From a bacterium (GTDB lineage: Bacteria > Bacillota_I > Bacilli_A > RF39 > UBA660): a DNA stretch of 38,883 nucleotides. The translations under genes and the position numbers were made by a program. Location: positions 1 to 38,883 of the forward strand of contig JAQXMG010000012.1 in NCBI GenBank assembly GCA_029012525.1, in the 5' to 3' direction. Positions 7,496 through 15,750 of the stretch are shown here, piece after piece; the stretch's first letter is position 1, and every line of letters begins with the position of its first letter. The notes under the pieces were generated by a model that made no database searches, was not told the origin of the DNA, and was given only the letters and a program-made list of their open reading frames with translations.

Positions 7496-7816
7496 ATGAA
7501 ATTAAAAGTTGGAGATAAAGTAAGAGTAATGGTTGGAAAAGACAAAGGAAAAGAAGGAAAAATTACTCATACATTTAAACTTGAAAATAAAGTTGTTGTC
7601 GAAGGTATTAATATGGTAAAAAAACATGTTAAACCAAGAAATAATAATGAAACCGGTGGCATAATTGATGTTGAAGCAAAAATTGATGCATCAAACGTTA
7701 TGTTAATTGATCCAAAAACAAATAAAGTAACTAGAAAAGTAAGTACTGCCAAAAAAGAAAACAAAGAAGTAAAAAAAGAAACAAAAGTTAGAAAATCTAA
7801 CAAAAAAGAAGCTTAG
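7496..7816 (+). CDS. rplX: 50S ribosomal protein L24
   Basis: L24 is an early assembly initiator. A KOW motif starts the protein (KVGDKVRVMVGKDKGKEGKI), followed by VVEGINMVKKHVKP and the GGIIDVEAKIDASNVMLIDP core. The last 25 or so residues are almost entirely Lys and Glu, a low-complexity basic tail. The 106-residue total is near normal. AGGAGG precedes the start. Confidence 0.97.
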   Translation: MKLKVGDKVRVMVGKDKGKEGKITHTFKLENKVVVEGINMVKKHVKPRNNNETGGIIDVEAKIDASNVMLIDPKTNKVTRKVSTAKKENKEVKKETKVRKSNKKEA

Positions 7817-7831
7817 GAACTGAGCCAGCTG

Positions 7832-8371
7832 ATGAATCGCTTAAGAGAAAAATATAATAATGAAATAATTCCTAATTTACAAAAGAAGTTTAATTATAAA
7901 ACAGTAATGCAAGTACCAAAATTAGAAAAAATTGTTATTAATATTGGTGCTGGAGATGCATCACATAATTCAAAATTATTAGATGCAGCTTGTAATGATT
8001 TACTTAATATAACAGGACAAAAACCAGTTATTACAAAAGCTAAAAAATCAATTGCTGGATTTAAACTTCGTGAAGGACAATCTATTGGTTGTAAGGTAAC
8101 ACTAAGAGGAGAAAATATGTATAATTTCTTAGATAAATTAATATCTATTTCACTTCCACGTGTTAGAGACTTTAGAGGTCTATCTAAAAAAGCATTTGAT
8201 GGTAGAGGAAACTATACAATTGGAATTAAAGAACAATTGATTTTCCCTGAAATTGAATTTGATGATGTAGTTAAAGTAAGAGGTATGGATATTGTCTTAG
8301 TTACAACTGCTAAAACAAATGACGAAGCTTATGCTTTATTAGAAGAATTAGGAATTCCATTTAGGAAATAA
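7832..8371 (+). CDS. rplE: 50S ribosomal protein L5
   Basis: L5 binds 5S rRNA and contacts the P-site tRNA. The 179-residue product begins MNRLREKYNNEI, the usual N-terminus, and contains VPKLEKIVINIGAGDA, LNITGQKPVITKAKKSIAGF, VTLRGENMY, LPRVRDFRGL and FDGRGNYTIGIKEQLIFPEI. Its ribosome binding site is poor: the only purine block is AGGAA at 7815-7819, twelve bases before the ATG, with an unusually GC-rich stretch between. Every neighbour in the operon has a strong site, so this gene may depend on readthrough from rplX. Confidence 0.97.
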   Translation: MNRLREKYNNEIIPNLQKKFNYKTVMQVPKLEKIVINIGAGDASHNSKLLDAACNDLLNITGQKPVITKAKKSIAGFKLREGQSIGCKVTLRGENMYNFLDKLISISLPRVRDFRGLSKKAFDGRGNYTIGIKEQLIFPEIEFDDVVKVRGMDIVLVTTAKTNDEAYALLEELGIPFRK

Positions 8372-8388
8372 TTGGAGGAAATTAAGAT

Positions 8389-8574
8389 ATGGCAAAAAAG
8401 AGTATGATAGCGAAAGCTAACAGACCACAAAAATTTAAAGTAAGAGAATATACTCGTTGTAATAGATGTGGAAGACCACATGCAGTATTAAGAAAATATG
8501 GTGTTTGTCGTATTTGTTTTAGAGAATTAGCTAGCAAAGGACAAATTCCAGGAGTTAAAAAATCAAGTTGGTAA
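8389..8574 (+). CDS. rpsN: 30S ribosomal protein S14, zinc-binding type (type Z)
   Basis: This is the short 61-residue form of S14 found in many Gram-positive bacteria. It carries a zinc ribbon: CNRCGRPH at about residues 24-31 and CRICFRELA at 40-48, giving Cys-X2-Cys-X12-Cys-X2-Cys. Genomes with this form often encode a zinc-free paralogue elsewhere under zinc control, but none is in this window. GGAGG precedes the ATG. Confidence 0.98.
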   Translation: MAKKSMIAKANRPQKFKVREYTRCNRCGRPHAVLRKYGVCRICFRELASKGQIPGVKKSSW

Positions 8575-8596
8575 AACTTGGAGGGAGGAAAAATAT

Positions 8597-8995
8597 ATGG
8601 TAGTTGTTGATCCAATAGCTGATATGCTTACAAGAATTCGTAATGCAAAGCAAATGAAATATAAAGAAGTAAAAGTTCCAACAAGTAAAATTAAAACTGA
8701 AATTGCTAGAATATTAAAAGAAGAAGGATTTATTGAAGATTATAAAGTTGGAAATGAAAAACCTGAATCATATATCACTTTAACTTTAAAATATACTAAT
8801 AAGAAAGAAAGCGTTATAACTGGACTAAAACGTATCTCTAAACCAGGGTTAAGAGTTTATGCGGAGGCTAATGATATTCCAAAAGTATTAAACGGATTTG
8901 GAATAGCTATAATTTCTACATCAAAAGGAATTATGACTGATAAGGAAGCAAGACGTCAAAACGTTGGTGGCGAAGTTATGGCATATATTTGGTAG
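8597..8995 (+). CDS. rpsH: 30S ribosomal protein S8
   Basis: S8 is a primary 16S rRNA binder; in E. coli it represses the spc operon. The 132-residue product has DPIADMLTRIRNA near the start, VPTSKIKTEIARILKEEGFI at about 28-47, and the C-terminal GFGIAIISTSKGIMTDKEAR with GGEVMAYIW. GGAGGGAGG precedes the start. Eight bases separate its stop from the rplF ATG. Confidence 0.97.
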   Translation: MVVVDPIADMLTRIRNAKQMKYKEVKVPTSKIKTEIARILKEEGFIEDYKVGNEKPESYITLTLKYTNKKESVITGLKRISKPGLRVYAEANDIPKVLNGFGIAIISTSKGIMTDKEARRQNVGGEVMAYIW

Positions 8996-9003
8996 GTGAA
9001 ATT

Positions 9004-9540
9004 ATGAGTCGTATCGGAAATAGAATATTAGCAATTCCAGAAAATGTTACTGTAGAAGTAGTTGAAAATTTAGTTAAAGTTAAAGGACCAAAAGGTGAGT
9101 TAGAAACTTCTAAATGCAAAAATGTCAATGTTGAAGTAAAAGATGGAAGTGTTTATGTTACAAGAGCAAATGAAGAAATTAAAACTAAACAAATGCATGG
9201 TACAGTAAATGCTAACATTAAAAATATGCTTGAAGGTGTAGTAAATGGTTATAAAAAATCATTAGAAATTGTTGGTGTTGGTTATAGATTTACTTTAAGG
9301 GGAAATACTTTAGTAATCAATGCTGGATATTCTCATCCAGTAGAACTTGAAATTCCTGAAGGATTAAAAGTAGATGCTAAATCAAATACTGAAATTGATG
9401 TTTTAGGCATTGATAAGATTAAAGTTGGAGAATTTGCGGCTAATATAAGAAAGGTAAGAGAACCAGAACCTTATAAAGGTAAAGGTATCAAATATGCTGA
9501 TGAACATATTAGACGTAAGGAAGGTAAGAAAGCTCAATAG
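9004..9540 (+). CDS. rplF: 50S ribosomal protein L6
   Basis: L6 has two related domains near the sarcin-ricin loop. The start is taken at ATG 9004 (MSRIGNRILAIPENV, the usual N-terminus) and not at an in-frame ATG at 8989, which would overlap rpsH. This gives 178 residues. VKVKGPKGELE marks the first domain; GVGYRFTLRGNTLVINAGYSHPVE and the C-terminal VREPEPYKGKGIKY mark the second. TAGGTGA just upstream serves as ribosome binding site. Confidence 0.97.
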   Translation: MSRIGNRILAIPENVTVEVVENLVKVKGPKGELETSKCKNVNVEVKDGSVYVTRANEEIKTKQMHGTVNANIKNMLEGVVNGYKKSLEIVGVGYRFTLRGNTLVINAGYSHPVELEIPEGLKVDAKSNTEIDVLGIDKIKVGEFAANIRKVREPEPYKGKGIKYADEHIRRKEGKKAQ

Positions 9541-9551
9541 GAGGTATTAAT

Positions 9552-9899
9552 ATGATAAGAAAAGAATCACGTAATTCTATGCGTCAAATAAGACATGCAA
9601 GAATTAGAAAACAAGTTTCTGGAACAAAAGAAATCCCAAGACTTTGTGTTTATCGTTCTAATTTAAATATTTATGCACAATTAATAGACGATGAAAATAA
9701 TATCACATTAGCTAGTGCATCTTCTTTAAATATTAAGGGCAATAATATTGAAGTTGCTACAAAAGTTGGAGAACTTATTGCAGAAGAAGCGAAAAAATTA
9801 AAAATAAAAAAAGTTGTATTTGATCGTGGTGGATATTTATATCATGGTAGAGTAAAAGCTTTAGCAGATGCTGCAAGAGATAAAGGATTAGAGTTCTAA
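9552..9899 (+). CDS. rplR: 50S ribosomal protein L18
   Basis: L18 binds 5S rRNA together with L5. The 115-residue product has the basic N-terminus RQIRHARIRKQVSGT, PRLCVYRSNLNIYAQLIDD, and the C-terminal VVFDRGGYLYHGRVKALADA with GLEF as the last residues, all characteristic. AGGAGG precedes the ATG, and rpsE follows after ten bases. Confidence 0.97.
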   Translation: MIRKESRNSMRQIRHARIRKQVSGTKEIPRLCVYRSNLNIYAQLIDDENNITLASASSLNIKGNNIEVATKVGELIAEEAKKLKIKKVVFDRGGYLYHGRVKALADAARDKGLEF

Positions 9900-9909
9900 G
9901 GAGGTATTT

Positions 9910-10494
9910 ATGGAAGAAAAAGAAAACAAAATGGAAACTAAGAAAGTTAGTAAAACTGAAAAAAAAGATGTAAAAAATAAAGGAAATAAAAAACCATTCA
10001 AAAAATCTCCTGTTAAGACTCTTGATGAAGTAGTATTAGATACTAAAGCAGTAGTTAAAGTTACAAAAGGTGGTCGTCAAAGAAGATTTCAAGCAGTTGT
10101 TTTAGTTGGAGATAAAAAAGGTCTTGTAGGACTTGGAACTGGTAAAGCTAATGAAGTTTCAGAAGCAGTAAAAAAAGCAAGACAAGAAGCTACTAAAAAC
10201 GCTGTAAGAATTGCAATCGTTGATGGTAGAACTATTCCTCATGAAGTTGTTTGTAAACAAGGTGCTACAACTGTAATAATAAAACCCGCTTCTGCTGGTA
10301 CTGGACTTGTTGCAGGTGGAGCAGTAAGAAGTGTACTTGATATTGCAGGAGTTAAAGATGTTATGTCAAAATCACTTGGATCTAGAAAGAAAATTAATGT
10401 TGCAAGAGCTACTATTTCTGCTTTACAATCTGTAAAAACAATTGAACAAGTATGTGCTGAAAGAGGAAAAACTAAAGAGGAGATATTAGGATAA
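9910..10494 (+). CDS. rpsE: 30S ribosomal protein S5 with a lysine-rich N-terminal extension
   Basis: S5 contributes to decoding accuracy and the mRNA entry channel. The conserved core begins near residue 38 (LDEVVLDTKAVVKVTKGG) and continues with LVGDKKGLVGLGTGKANEV, the TIPHEVVCKQGAT loop and the C-terminal domain. Before the core are about 35 residues that are nearly all Lys, Glu and Asn; most S5 proteins lack this. AGGAGG lies in front of the first ATG at 9910. A second in-frame ATG at 9931 lacks its own strong site, so the long form is favoured. The stop overlaps the rplO start; rpmD (L30), which usually sits between them, is absent. Confidence 0.96.
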   Translation: MEEKENKMETKKVSKTEKKDVKNKGNKKPFKKSPVKTLDEVVLDTKAVVKVTKGGRQRRFQAVVLVGDKKGLVGLGTGKANEVSEAVKKARQEATKNAVRIAIVDGRTIPHEVVCKQGATTVIIKPASAGTGLVAGGAVRSVLDIAGVKDVMSKSLGSRKKINVARATISALQSVKTIEQVCAERGKTKEEILG

Positions 10495-10937
10495 TGAAAT
10501 TACATGAATTGAAAAAAAATGAAGGTGCTACTTTTGCTCGTAAAAGAGTAGGACGTGGCGCTGGTTCAGGACTTGGTAAAACAAGTGGTAAAGGACAAAA
10601 AGGTCAAAAGTCTAGAAGTGGAGCTAGTATTAATCCAGTATTTGAAGGTGGACAATCTCCATTATTTAGAAGACTACATATTAGAGGTTTCTCTAATGCA
10701 AAATTTAAAGTTAGATATGCAACAATTAATTTAAGTGATTTAAATGTATTTAATGATGGTGAAGTTATTACACCAGAATTATTAAAAGAAAAAGGAATAG
10801 TAAAAAAACAATTAGCAGGAATTAAAGTATTAGGAAATGGTACTTTAGAAAAAAAATTAACAATTAAAGCAAATAGATTTTCAAGTAGTGCTTTAGAAAA
10901 AATAGAAGAATCAGGAAGTATTGCTGAGGTGATTTAA
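10494..10937 (+). CDS. rplO: 50S ribosomal protein L15
   Basis: L15 is a late-stage 50S assembly protein. The 147-residue product has the glycine- and arginine-rich N-terminal arm (KRVGRGAGSGLGKTSGKGQK at about 18-37) and GFEGGQ-type PVFEGGQSPLFRRLHIRGF at 50-68. The C-terminal domain is somewhat reduced around KVLGNGTLEKKLTIKANRFS. It overlaps rpsE by one base and is followed one base later by secY. Confidence 0.97.
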   Translation: MKLHELKKNEGATFARKRVGRGAGSGLGKTSGKGQKGQKSRSGASINPVFEGGQSPLFRRLHIRGFSNAKFKVRYATINLSDLNVFNDGEVITPELLKEKGIVKKQLAGIKVLGNGTLEKKLTIKANRFSSSALEKIEESGSIAEVI

Positions 10938-10938
10938 G

Positions 10939-12231
10939 ATGTTTAAAAATCTTAAACAACTATTTAATAAAAAAAATAAGGATTTAAGAAAAAGAATTTA
11001 TTTTACAATTGCTGTTTTATCTATTTATGTAATTGGAATTTCAATTGAAGTTCCAGTTGCAGGAGTAAAAGAAGCAATTGAAAATATGACAAGCAATTTA
11101 GGATTTTTGGAATTATTAGATATTATGGGTGGTGGAGCATTTAAGAATTTTTCAATTTTTGCTTTAGGTGTTTCGCCATACATAACAGCATCAATTGTAA
11201 TTCAACTATTACAAATGGATATAGTTCCTTATTTTTCTGAACTTGCTAAGCAAGGACATACTGGTTATCAAAAATTAAATCAAATAACAAGATATGTGGG
11301 AATTGCATTTGGTTTCTTGCAAGGATTTGCAATGAGTTATATGTTTATTCAAGATGTAACTGTTTTTGAACATTTAAAGATTGCATTAATTTTAACAGCA
11401 GGAACAGCATTCTTATTATGGTTAGGTGATCAAGTAACTCAAAAAGGAATTGGAAATGGTATATCACTTCTTATTATGGTTGGTATAATTCATAGTTTAC
11501 CAAGTATGATAAAAACTGCTTACGATGCTTTAGTAGTAGGTACAGGAACTGATCTTTTGGTAGGTATAGCAAGCTTTGCTTTATTCCTAATTATATATAT
11601 TTTAATTATTGTAGGTGTTATTTATATTGAAGGTGCTGAAAGAAGAATACCAATTCAATATGCAAATAAATCTACTGCAGATTTAGGGAAGCAAACATTT
11701 ATGCCTATTAAAATCAATTCAGCTGGTGTTATTCCAGTAATATTTGCGTCAAGTTTATTATCAATATTTTCAACAATTGCAATGTTTGTTAAAAATGAGG
11801 GTTTCCAAAACTTTGTATCAAATTATTTGGATTATAGTAAACCAGTTGGATTTACATTATTTATAATATTAATATTTGGATTTGCATATTTTTATACTTT
11901 TGTTCAAATGAAACCAGAACAAATGGCAAAAAATTTGCAAGATAATGGTGGATATATTCCGGGTGTAAGACCAGGAGAATCAACTGAAAAGTATTTTATT
12001 AATGTATTATCAAGATTAACTGTAGTTGGTGCATTATTCTTAAGTGTAATTGCAGGTCTTCCAATTTTAGTTAATGTATTTACTAATCTTCCAAGTAGTG
12101 TTCAATTAGGTGGAACAGGACTATTGATTGTTGTTGGTGTTGCAATTGAAACTTATAAACAATTAGATAGTAGTTTACTTAGTAGAGAATATGGTGAAGT
12201 AAAAACAAGTAGTAGAAGGAGAAGAAGGTAA
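10939..12231 (+). CDS. secY: Protein translocase subunit SecY
   Basis: SecY forms the protein-conducting channel of the general secretion pathway in the cytoplasmic membrane. The 430-residue product shows ten hydrophobic segments, the plug-region motif GGGAFKNFSIFALGVSPYI near residue 64, and the cytoplasmic loop motifs GAERRIPIQYANK and MKPEQMAKNLQDNGGYIPG that contact the ribosome and SecA. The tail ends in a run of arginines. GAGGTGA within rplO is its ribosome binding site. The stop and the adk start share one base. Confidence 0.98.
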   Translation: MFKNLKQLFNKKNKDLRKRIYFTIAVLSIYVIGISIEVPVAGVKEAIENMTSNLGFLELLDIMGGGAFKNFSIFALGVSPYITASIVIQLLQMDIVPYFSELAKQGHTGYQKLNQITRYVGIAFGFLQGFAMSYMFIQDVTVFEHLKIALILTAGTAFLLWLGDQVTQKGIGNGISLLIMVGIIHSLPSMIKTAYDALVVGTGTDLLVGIASFALFLIIYILIIVGVIYIEGAERRIPIQYANKSTADLGKQTFMPIKINSAGVIPVIFASSLLSIFSTIAMFVKNEGFQNFVSNYLDYSKPVGFTLFIILIFGFAYFYTFVQMKPEQMAKNLQDNGGYIPGVRPGESTEKYFINVLSRLTVVGALFLSVIAGLPILVNVFTNLPSSVQLGGTGLLIVVGVAIETYKQLDSSLLSREYGEVKTSSRRRRR

Positions 12232-12890
12232 TGAATAATAATATTATTCTAATTGCTCCTCCTGCTGCTGGCAAAGGAACAATGGCAGATATGTTATCTG
12301 AAAAATATGGTTATGTTCATATTTCTGTTGGACAACTATTAAGAGACATTGATCCAAAAACAGAACTAGGAAAAAAAGTAAGAGAACTTCAAAAAAATAG
12401 AGAACTTGTTAACAATGATATTGTTTTTGACTCTTTAGTTGAAAGATTAAATAAAGATGATGTTAAAAATAATGGTTTTATTCTTGATGGCTTTCCTAGA
12501 ACTTTAGAGCAAGCAGAAATCCTTGATAAATTATCAGCAAAACTTGGTTTTGTAATAAATAAGATAGTTTATCTAAAAGTTTCCTATGAAATAGCTTTAA
12601 AAAGAACTTTAGGAAGATATACTTGTTCAAAATGTAAGACAGTTTATAATACTAATACTGGATTTAATAATCCAGTTGATGATAAAAATTGTAGATTATG
12701 TGGTGCTTCACTTGAAAGAAGAAATGATGATAATGAAGAAAGTTTAAAAAAAGGATTTGATAAATTTAATAATGAGGTATTACCATTAATTAATTATTAT
12801 AAATCCATTAGAGAAGTTATTGAAGTTTCTGCTGATAAAAGTGCTGTTGCTGCATTTGAAGAATTGGAGAAAAAATTAGAATTATTATGA
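12231..12890 (+). CDS. adk: Adenylate kinase, zinc-lid type
   Basis: Adenylate kinase interconverts ATP plus AMP with two ADP in the cytoplasm. The product is 219 residues. The P-loop at about residues 8-16 reads APPAAGKGT, where the family normally has GPPGAGKGT, so two glycines are alanines. FILDGFPRTLEQAE is the AMP-binding and catalytic segment at about 82-95. A Gram-positive zinc lid is present, with CSKCKTVY and CRLCGASL giving two Cys-X2-Cys pairs. Adk between secY and map is the classic order. Its TGA overlaps the map ATG as ATGA. Confidence 0.97.
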   Translation: MNNNIILIAPPAAGKGTMADMLSEKYGYVHISVGQLLRDIDPKTELGKKVRELQKNRELVNNDIVFDSLVERLNKDDVKNNGFILDGFPRTLEQAEILDKLSAKLGFVINKIVYLKVSYEIALKRTLGRYTCSKCKTVYNTNTGFNNPVDDKNCRLCGASLERRNDDNEESLKKGFDKFNNEVLPLINYYKSIREVIEVSADKSAVAAFEELEKKLELL

Positions 12891-13633
12891 TAAGTATTAA
12901 AAGTGATAATGAAATAAAACTTTTAAGAGAAGCTGGTAGAATAGTATATGAAACTCACCAATATTTAAAACCTTTTATTAAAGAAGGAATTACTACAAAA
13001 AAATTAGATAGTTTGGCAGAATCTTTCATTAGAAGTAAAGGTGCTATTCCATCATGTTTAGGTTATGAAGGTTACCCTGCAACACTATGCACTAGTGTTA
13101 ATGAACAAATAGTTCATGGAATTCCAGGTCCTAGAAAACTTAAAAATGGTGATATAATAACATTAGATATATGTGCATGTTATAAAGGTTATCATGGAGA
13201 TTCAGCTTGGACCTATGCAGTTGGAGAAATTAACGATGATAAAAAGTATTTGATGGAACATACAGAAAATGCTTTATATGAAGGCCTTGCTATGGTAAAA
13301 CCAGGTAATAGAATCGGTGATATATCGAATGCAATAGAAGAATACGCTAAAAAATATAATTTAGGTGTAGTAAAAGAACTTGAAGGTCATGGTGTTGGAA
13401 GTAATTTACATGAAGATCCTGAAATACCAAATTATGGTAAAAAAGGAACTGGACCAGTATTAAAAAAAGGTATGGTTTTAGCAATAGAACCAATGCTTAC
13501 CTTAGGAAGTCCTGATATTGTCATTTTAGATGATAATTGGACTATTGAAACAGAAGATTATTCACCATCTGCACACTTTGAACATACAGTAGTTGTTACT
13601 GATGATGGATATGAAATATTAACAGGAGTGTGA
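12887..13633 (+). CDS. map: Methionine aminopeptidase, type I
   Basis: The enzyme removes the initiator methionine after deformylation, so it works downstream of the Def encoded at 31043-31594. The 248-residue product carries the metal ligands of the pita-bread fold: Asp in ITLDICACY, Asp in YHGDSAWTY, His in EGHGVGSNLHEDP, Glu in AIEPML and Glu in HFEHTVVV. It overlaps adk by four bases and lies four bases before infA. Its stop is TGA, evidence for the standard genetic code. Confidence 0.97.
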   Translation: MISIKSDNEIKLLREAGRIVYETHQYLKPFIKEGITTKKLDSLAESFIRSKGAIPSCLGYEGYPATLCTSVNEQIVHGIPGPRKLKNGDIITLDICACYKGYHGDSAWTYAVGEINDDKKYLMEHTENALYEGLAMVKPGNRIGDISNAIEEYAKKYNLGVVKELEGHGVGSNLHEDPEIPNYGKKGTGPVLKKGMVLAIEPMLTLGSPDIVILDDNWTIETEDYSPSAHFEHTVVVTDDGYEILTGV

Positions 13634-13637
13634 AAAA

Positions 13638-13853
13638 ATGGCAAAAGATGATGTAATTGAAGTTGAAGGTAAGGTATTAGAAATAATACCAGGAGGAAAG
13701 TTTAAAGTAGAACTTAGTAATGGATGCATAATTGAAGCTCATGTTTCTGGTAAAATGCGATTAAATTATATTCGTATCTTACCAGGTGATAATGTTATGT
13801 TAGAACTTTCCCCATATGATTTAAAACATGGGCGAATAACCTATAGAAAGTAG
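13638..13853 (+). CDS. infA: Translation initiation factor IF-1
   Basis: IF-1 binds the A site of the 30S subunit during initiation. The 71-residue OB-fold protein matches the family along its length: MAKDDVIEVEGKVLEIIPGG, FKVELSNGCIIEAHVSGKMR, RILPGDNVMLELSPYDL and GRITYR. The ribosome binding site GGAGTGTGA lies in the end of map. rpmJ follows after 11 bases containing GGAGGG. Confidence 0.98.
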   Translation: MAKDDVIEVEGKVLEIIPGGKFKVELSNGCIIEAHVSGKMRLNYIRILPGDNVMLELSPYDLKHGRITYRK

Positions 13854-13864
13854 GAGGGAAATAT

Positions 13865-13978
13865 ATGAAGGTTAAACCATCTGTAAAAAAAATATGTGCA
13901 AAATGTAAAATTATTAAACGTAATGGAAAAATTATGGTAATTTGTGAAAATCCAAAACACAAACAAACTCAAGGTTAA
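13865..13978 (+). CDS. rpmJ: 50S ribosomal protein L36
   Basis: This 37-residue gene is short but unmistakable. The product begins MKVKPSVKKICAKCK and continues IIKRNGKIMVICENPKHKQ, with the zinc ligands Cys11, Cys14, Cys27 and His32. L36 is the smallest large-subunit protein. A GGAGGG site sits six bases before the ATG, and the infA-rpmJ-rpsM order is the usual one. This is the zinc-binding form; no zinc-free paralogue is visible here. Confidence 0.97.
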   Translation: MKVKPSVKKICAKCKIIKRNGKIMVICENPKHKQTQG

Positions 13979-13994
13979 AGGAAAGGAGTAAAAT

Positions 13995-14363
13995 ATGGCA
14001 CGTGTAAAAGGTGTAGAAATACCAAATGAAAAAAATATTAAAACATCATTAACTTATATTTATGGAATTGGACCAGCAAGATCTGCAAAAATTCTTGAAG
14101 CAGTAAAAGTTGATGGTAATAAAAGAACAAAAGATTTAACAAATGAAGAATTATCTGCAATAAGAGAAGAAGTAAATAAATACACTACTGAAGGTGATTT
14201 AAGACGTGAAGTAAATATGGCTATTAAAACAAAAATGGAAATAGGTTCATACCAAGGATTACGTCATAGAAAAGGATTACCAGTAAGAGGTCAACATACT
14301 TCAAGAAATTGTAGAACTCGTAAAGGAAAAGGCAAAGTTGTTGCCAATAAGAAAAAAGCTTAG
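13995..14363 (+). CDS. rpsM: 30S ribosomal protein S13
   Basis: S13 pairs with S19 in the 30S head and forms bridges to the large subunit. The 122-residue product starts MARVKGVEIPNEKNIKTSL, carries YGIGPARSAKILE, and ends with the basic RHRKGLPVRGQHTSRNCRTR and a Lys-rich tail. GGAAAGGAG precedes the ATG. Confidence 0.98.
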   Translation: MARVKGVEIPNEKNIKTSLTYIYGIGPARSAKILEAVKVDGNKRTKDLTNEELSAIREEVNKYTTEGDLRREVNMAIKTKMEIGSYQGLRHRKGLPVRGQHTSRNCRTRKGKGKVVANKKKA

Positions 14364-14380
14364 TATTAGGAGGTTAAATT

Positions 14381-14764
14381 ATGGCATATAAACAAAGAAA
14401 AAGAAAAATAAAGAAAAATGTTCCTGAAGGAATTGCCCATATTCATGCAACCTTCAACAATACAATTACGACAATTACTGATAAAGAAGGTAATGCAATA
14501 TCTTGGGCTTCAAGTGGAGCAATAGGATTTAAAGGAAGTAAAAAATCAACTCCATTTGCTGCAGGACTTGCTGCTGAAAAAGCTGGTAAAATGGCTTATG
14601 ATGCAGGAATGAGAAAAGTAGAAGTTGAAGTTCTAGGTGTAGGACCAGGTAGAGAAACTGCAATTCGTTCTTTACAAACAGTAGGTCTTGAAGTTACAAC
14701 AATTAGTGATGTTACACCAATTCCACACAACGGATGTCGTCCACCAAAAAGACCACTTAATTAA
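14381..14764 (+). CDS. rpsK: 30S ribosomal protein S11
   Basis: S11 lies on the 30S platform near the E site. The 127-residue product includes GIAHIHATFNNTITTITD, SSGAIGFKGSKKSTPFAAG, the GPGRETAIRSLQ loop and the closing PHNGCRPPKR. The asparagine-glycine pair NG in that closing segment is where isoaspartate forms in E. coli S11. AGGAGG precedes the ATG. Confidence 0.98.
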   Translation: MAYKQRKRKIKKNVPEGIAHIHATFNNTITTITDKEGNAISWASSGAIGFKGSKKSTPFAAGLAAEKAGKMAYDAGMRKVEVEVLGVGPGRETAIRSLQTVGLEVTTISDVTPIPHNGCRPPKRPLN

Positions 14765-14782
14765 TAAAAGGGAGGAAAAATC

Positions 14783-15733
14783 ATGATTGAATTTGAAAAA
14801 CCAAATTATAAAATTACCGATTATGTTGAAAAAAATAATTATGGTAGATTTGAACTAGAACCACTTGAAAGAGGTTTTGGTAATACAATAGGAAATGCAT
14901 TAAGAAGAGTAATGTTATCTTCACTTCCAGGAAGTGCAATTACGTCAGTTAAAATTGATGGTGTATTACATGAATTTCAAACTATTGAAGGTGTAATTGA
15001 AGATGTAACAACAATTATCCTAAATTTAAAAGGAGTTGTAGTTAAAAAACATTGTCCTGAAGAAAAAACGATTAGACTTTATGCTGATAAAGAAGGAATT
15101 GTTACAGCAGGAGATATAGAATGTGATCCAGATGTTGAAATCATAAATAAAGACCATGTTATAGCAACACTTGCTAAAGGTGGAAAATTAGATATGGAAA
15201 TGACTGTGGGTTCAGGTAGAGGTTATACAAGAGCAGAAGAAAATAAAAAATTATTATCTGATAAAAAGCTTGGTGTAATAGCAATTGACTCATTATATTC
15301 TCCAATTGAAAGAGTAGCTTATGAAGTACAAGATGCTCGTGTAGGACAAAATGGAAATTATGATAAATTAATAATTGATGTTTGGACTAATAGTTCAATA
15401 AAACCTGAAGAAGCAATATCTTTAGCTAGTAGAATATTAATTGAACATTTAGAAATTGTTGCAAGTTTAAGTAACATTGCTAACGTATCTGGAATGATGA
15501 TTGAAAAACAAGAAGATTCAAAAGCAAAAGCTCTTGAAACACCTATTGAAGATTTAGATTTTTCAGTTCGTGCATATAACTGCCTAAAAAGAGCGAATAT
15601 TAATACACTTCAAGATTTAATTAATAAATCAAACGCAGATGTTATGAAAATTCGTAATTTAGGTAAAAAATCTTTAAAAGAAGTTTTAGATAAAATCAAA
15701 GAATTAGAACTTACTTTAAAAGATGAAGATTAA
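14783..15733 (+). CDS. rpoA: RNA polymerase alpha subunit
   Basis: Alpha dimerises to start RNA polymerase assembly. At 316 residues it is normal. The N-terminal domain has FELEPLERGFGNTIGNALRR and SSLPGSAITSVKIDGVLHEF; the C-terminal domain (about residues 250-310) has the DNA- and activator-contacting helix SVRAYNCLKRANI and the LGKKSLKEV helix-hairpin-helix. GGGAGG precedes the ATG. Its place between rpsK and rplQ is the usual one. Confidence 0.98.
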   Translation: MIEFEKPNYKITDYVEKNNYGRFELEPLERGFGNTIGNALRRVMLSSLPGSAITSVKIDGVLHEFQTIEGVIEDVTTIILNLKGVVVKKHCPEEKTIRLYADKEGIVTAGDIECDPDVEIINKDHVIATLAKGGKLDMEMTVGSGRGYTRAEENKKLLSDKKLGVIAIDSLYSPIERVAYEVQDARVGQNGNYDKLIIDVWTNSSIKPEEAISLASRILIEHLEIVASLSNIANVSGMMIEKQEDSKAKALETPIEDLDFSVRAYNCLKRANINTLQDLINKSNADVMKIRNLGKKSLKEVLDKIKELELTLKDED

Positions 15734-15750
15734 TTAAAGGAGGAATTAAT

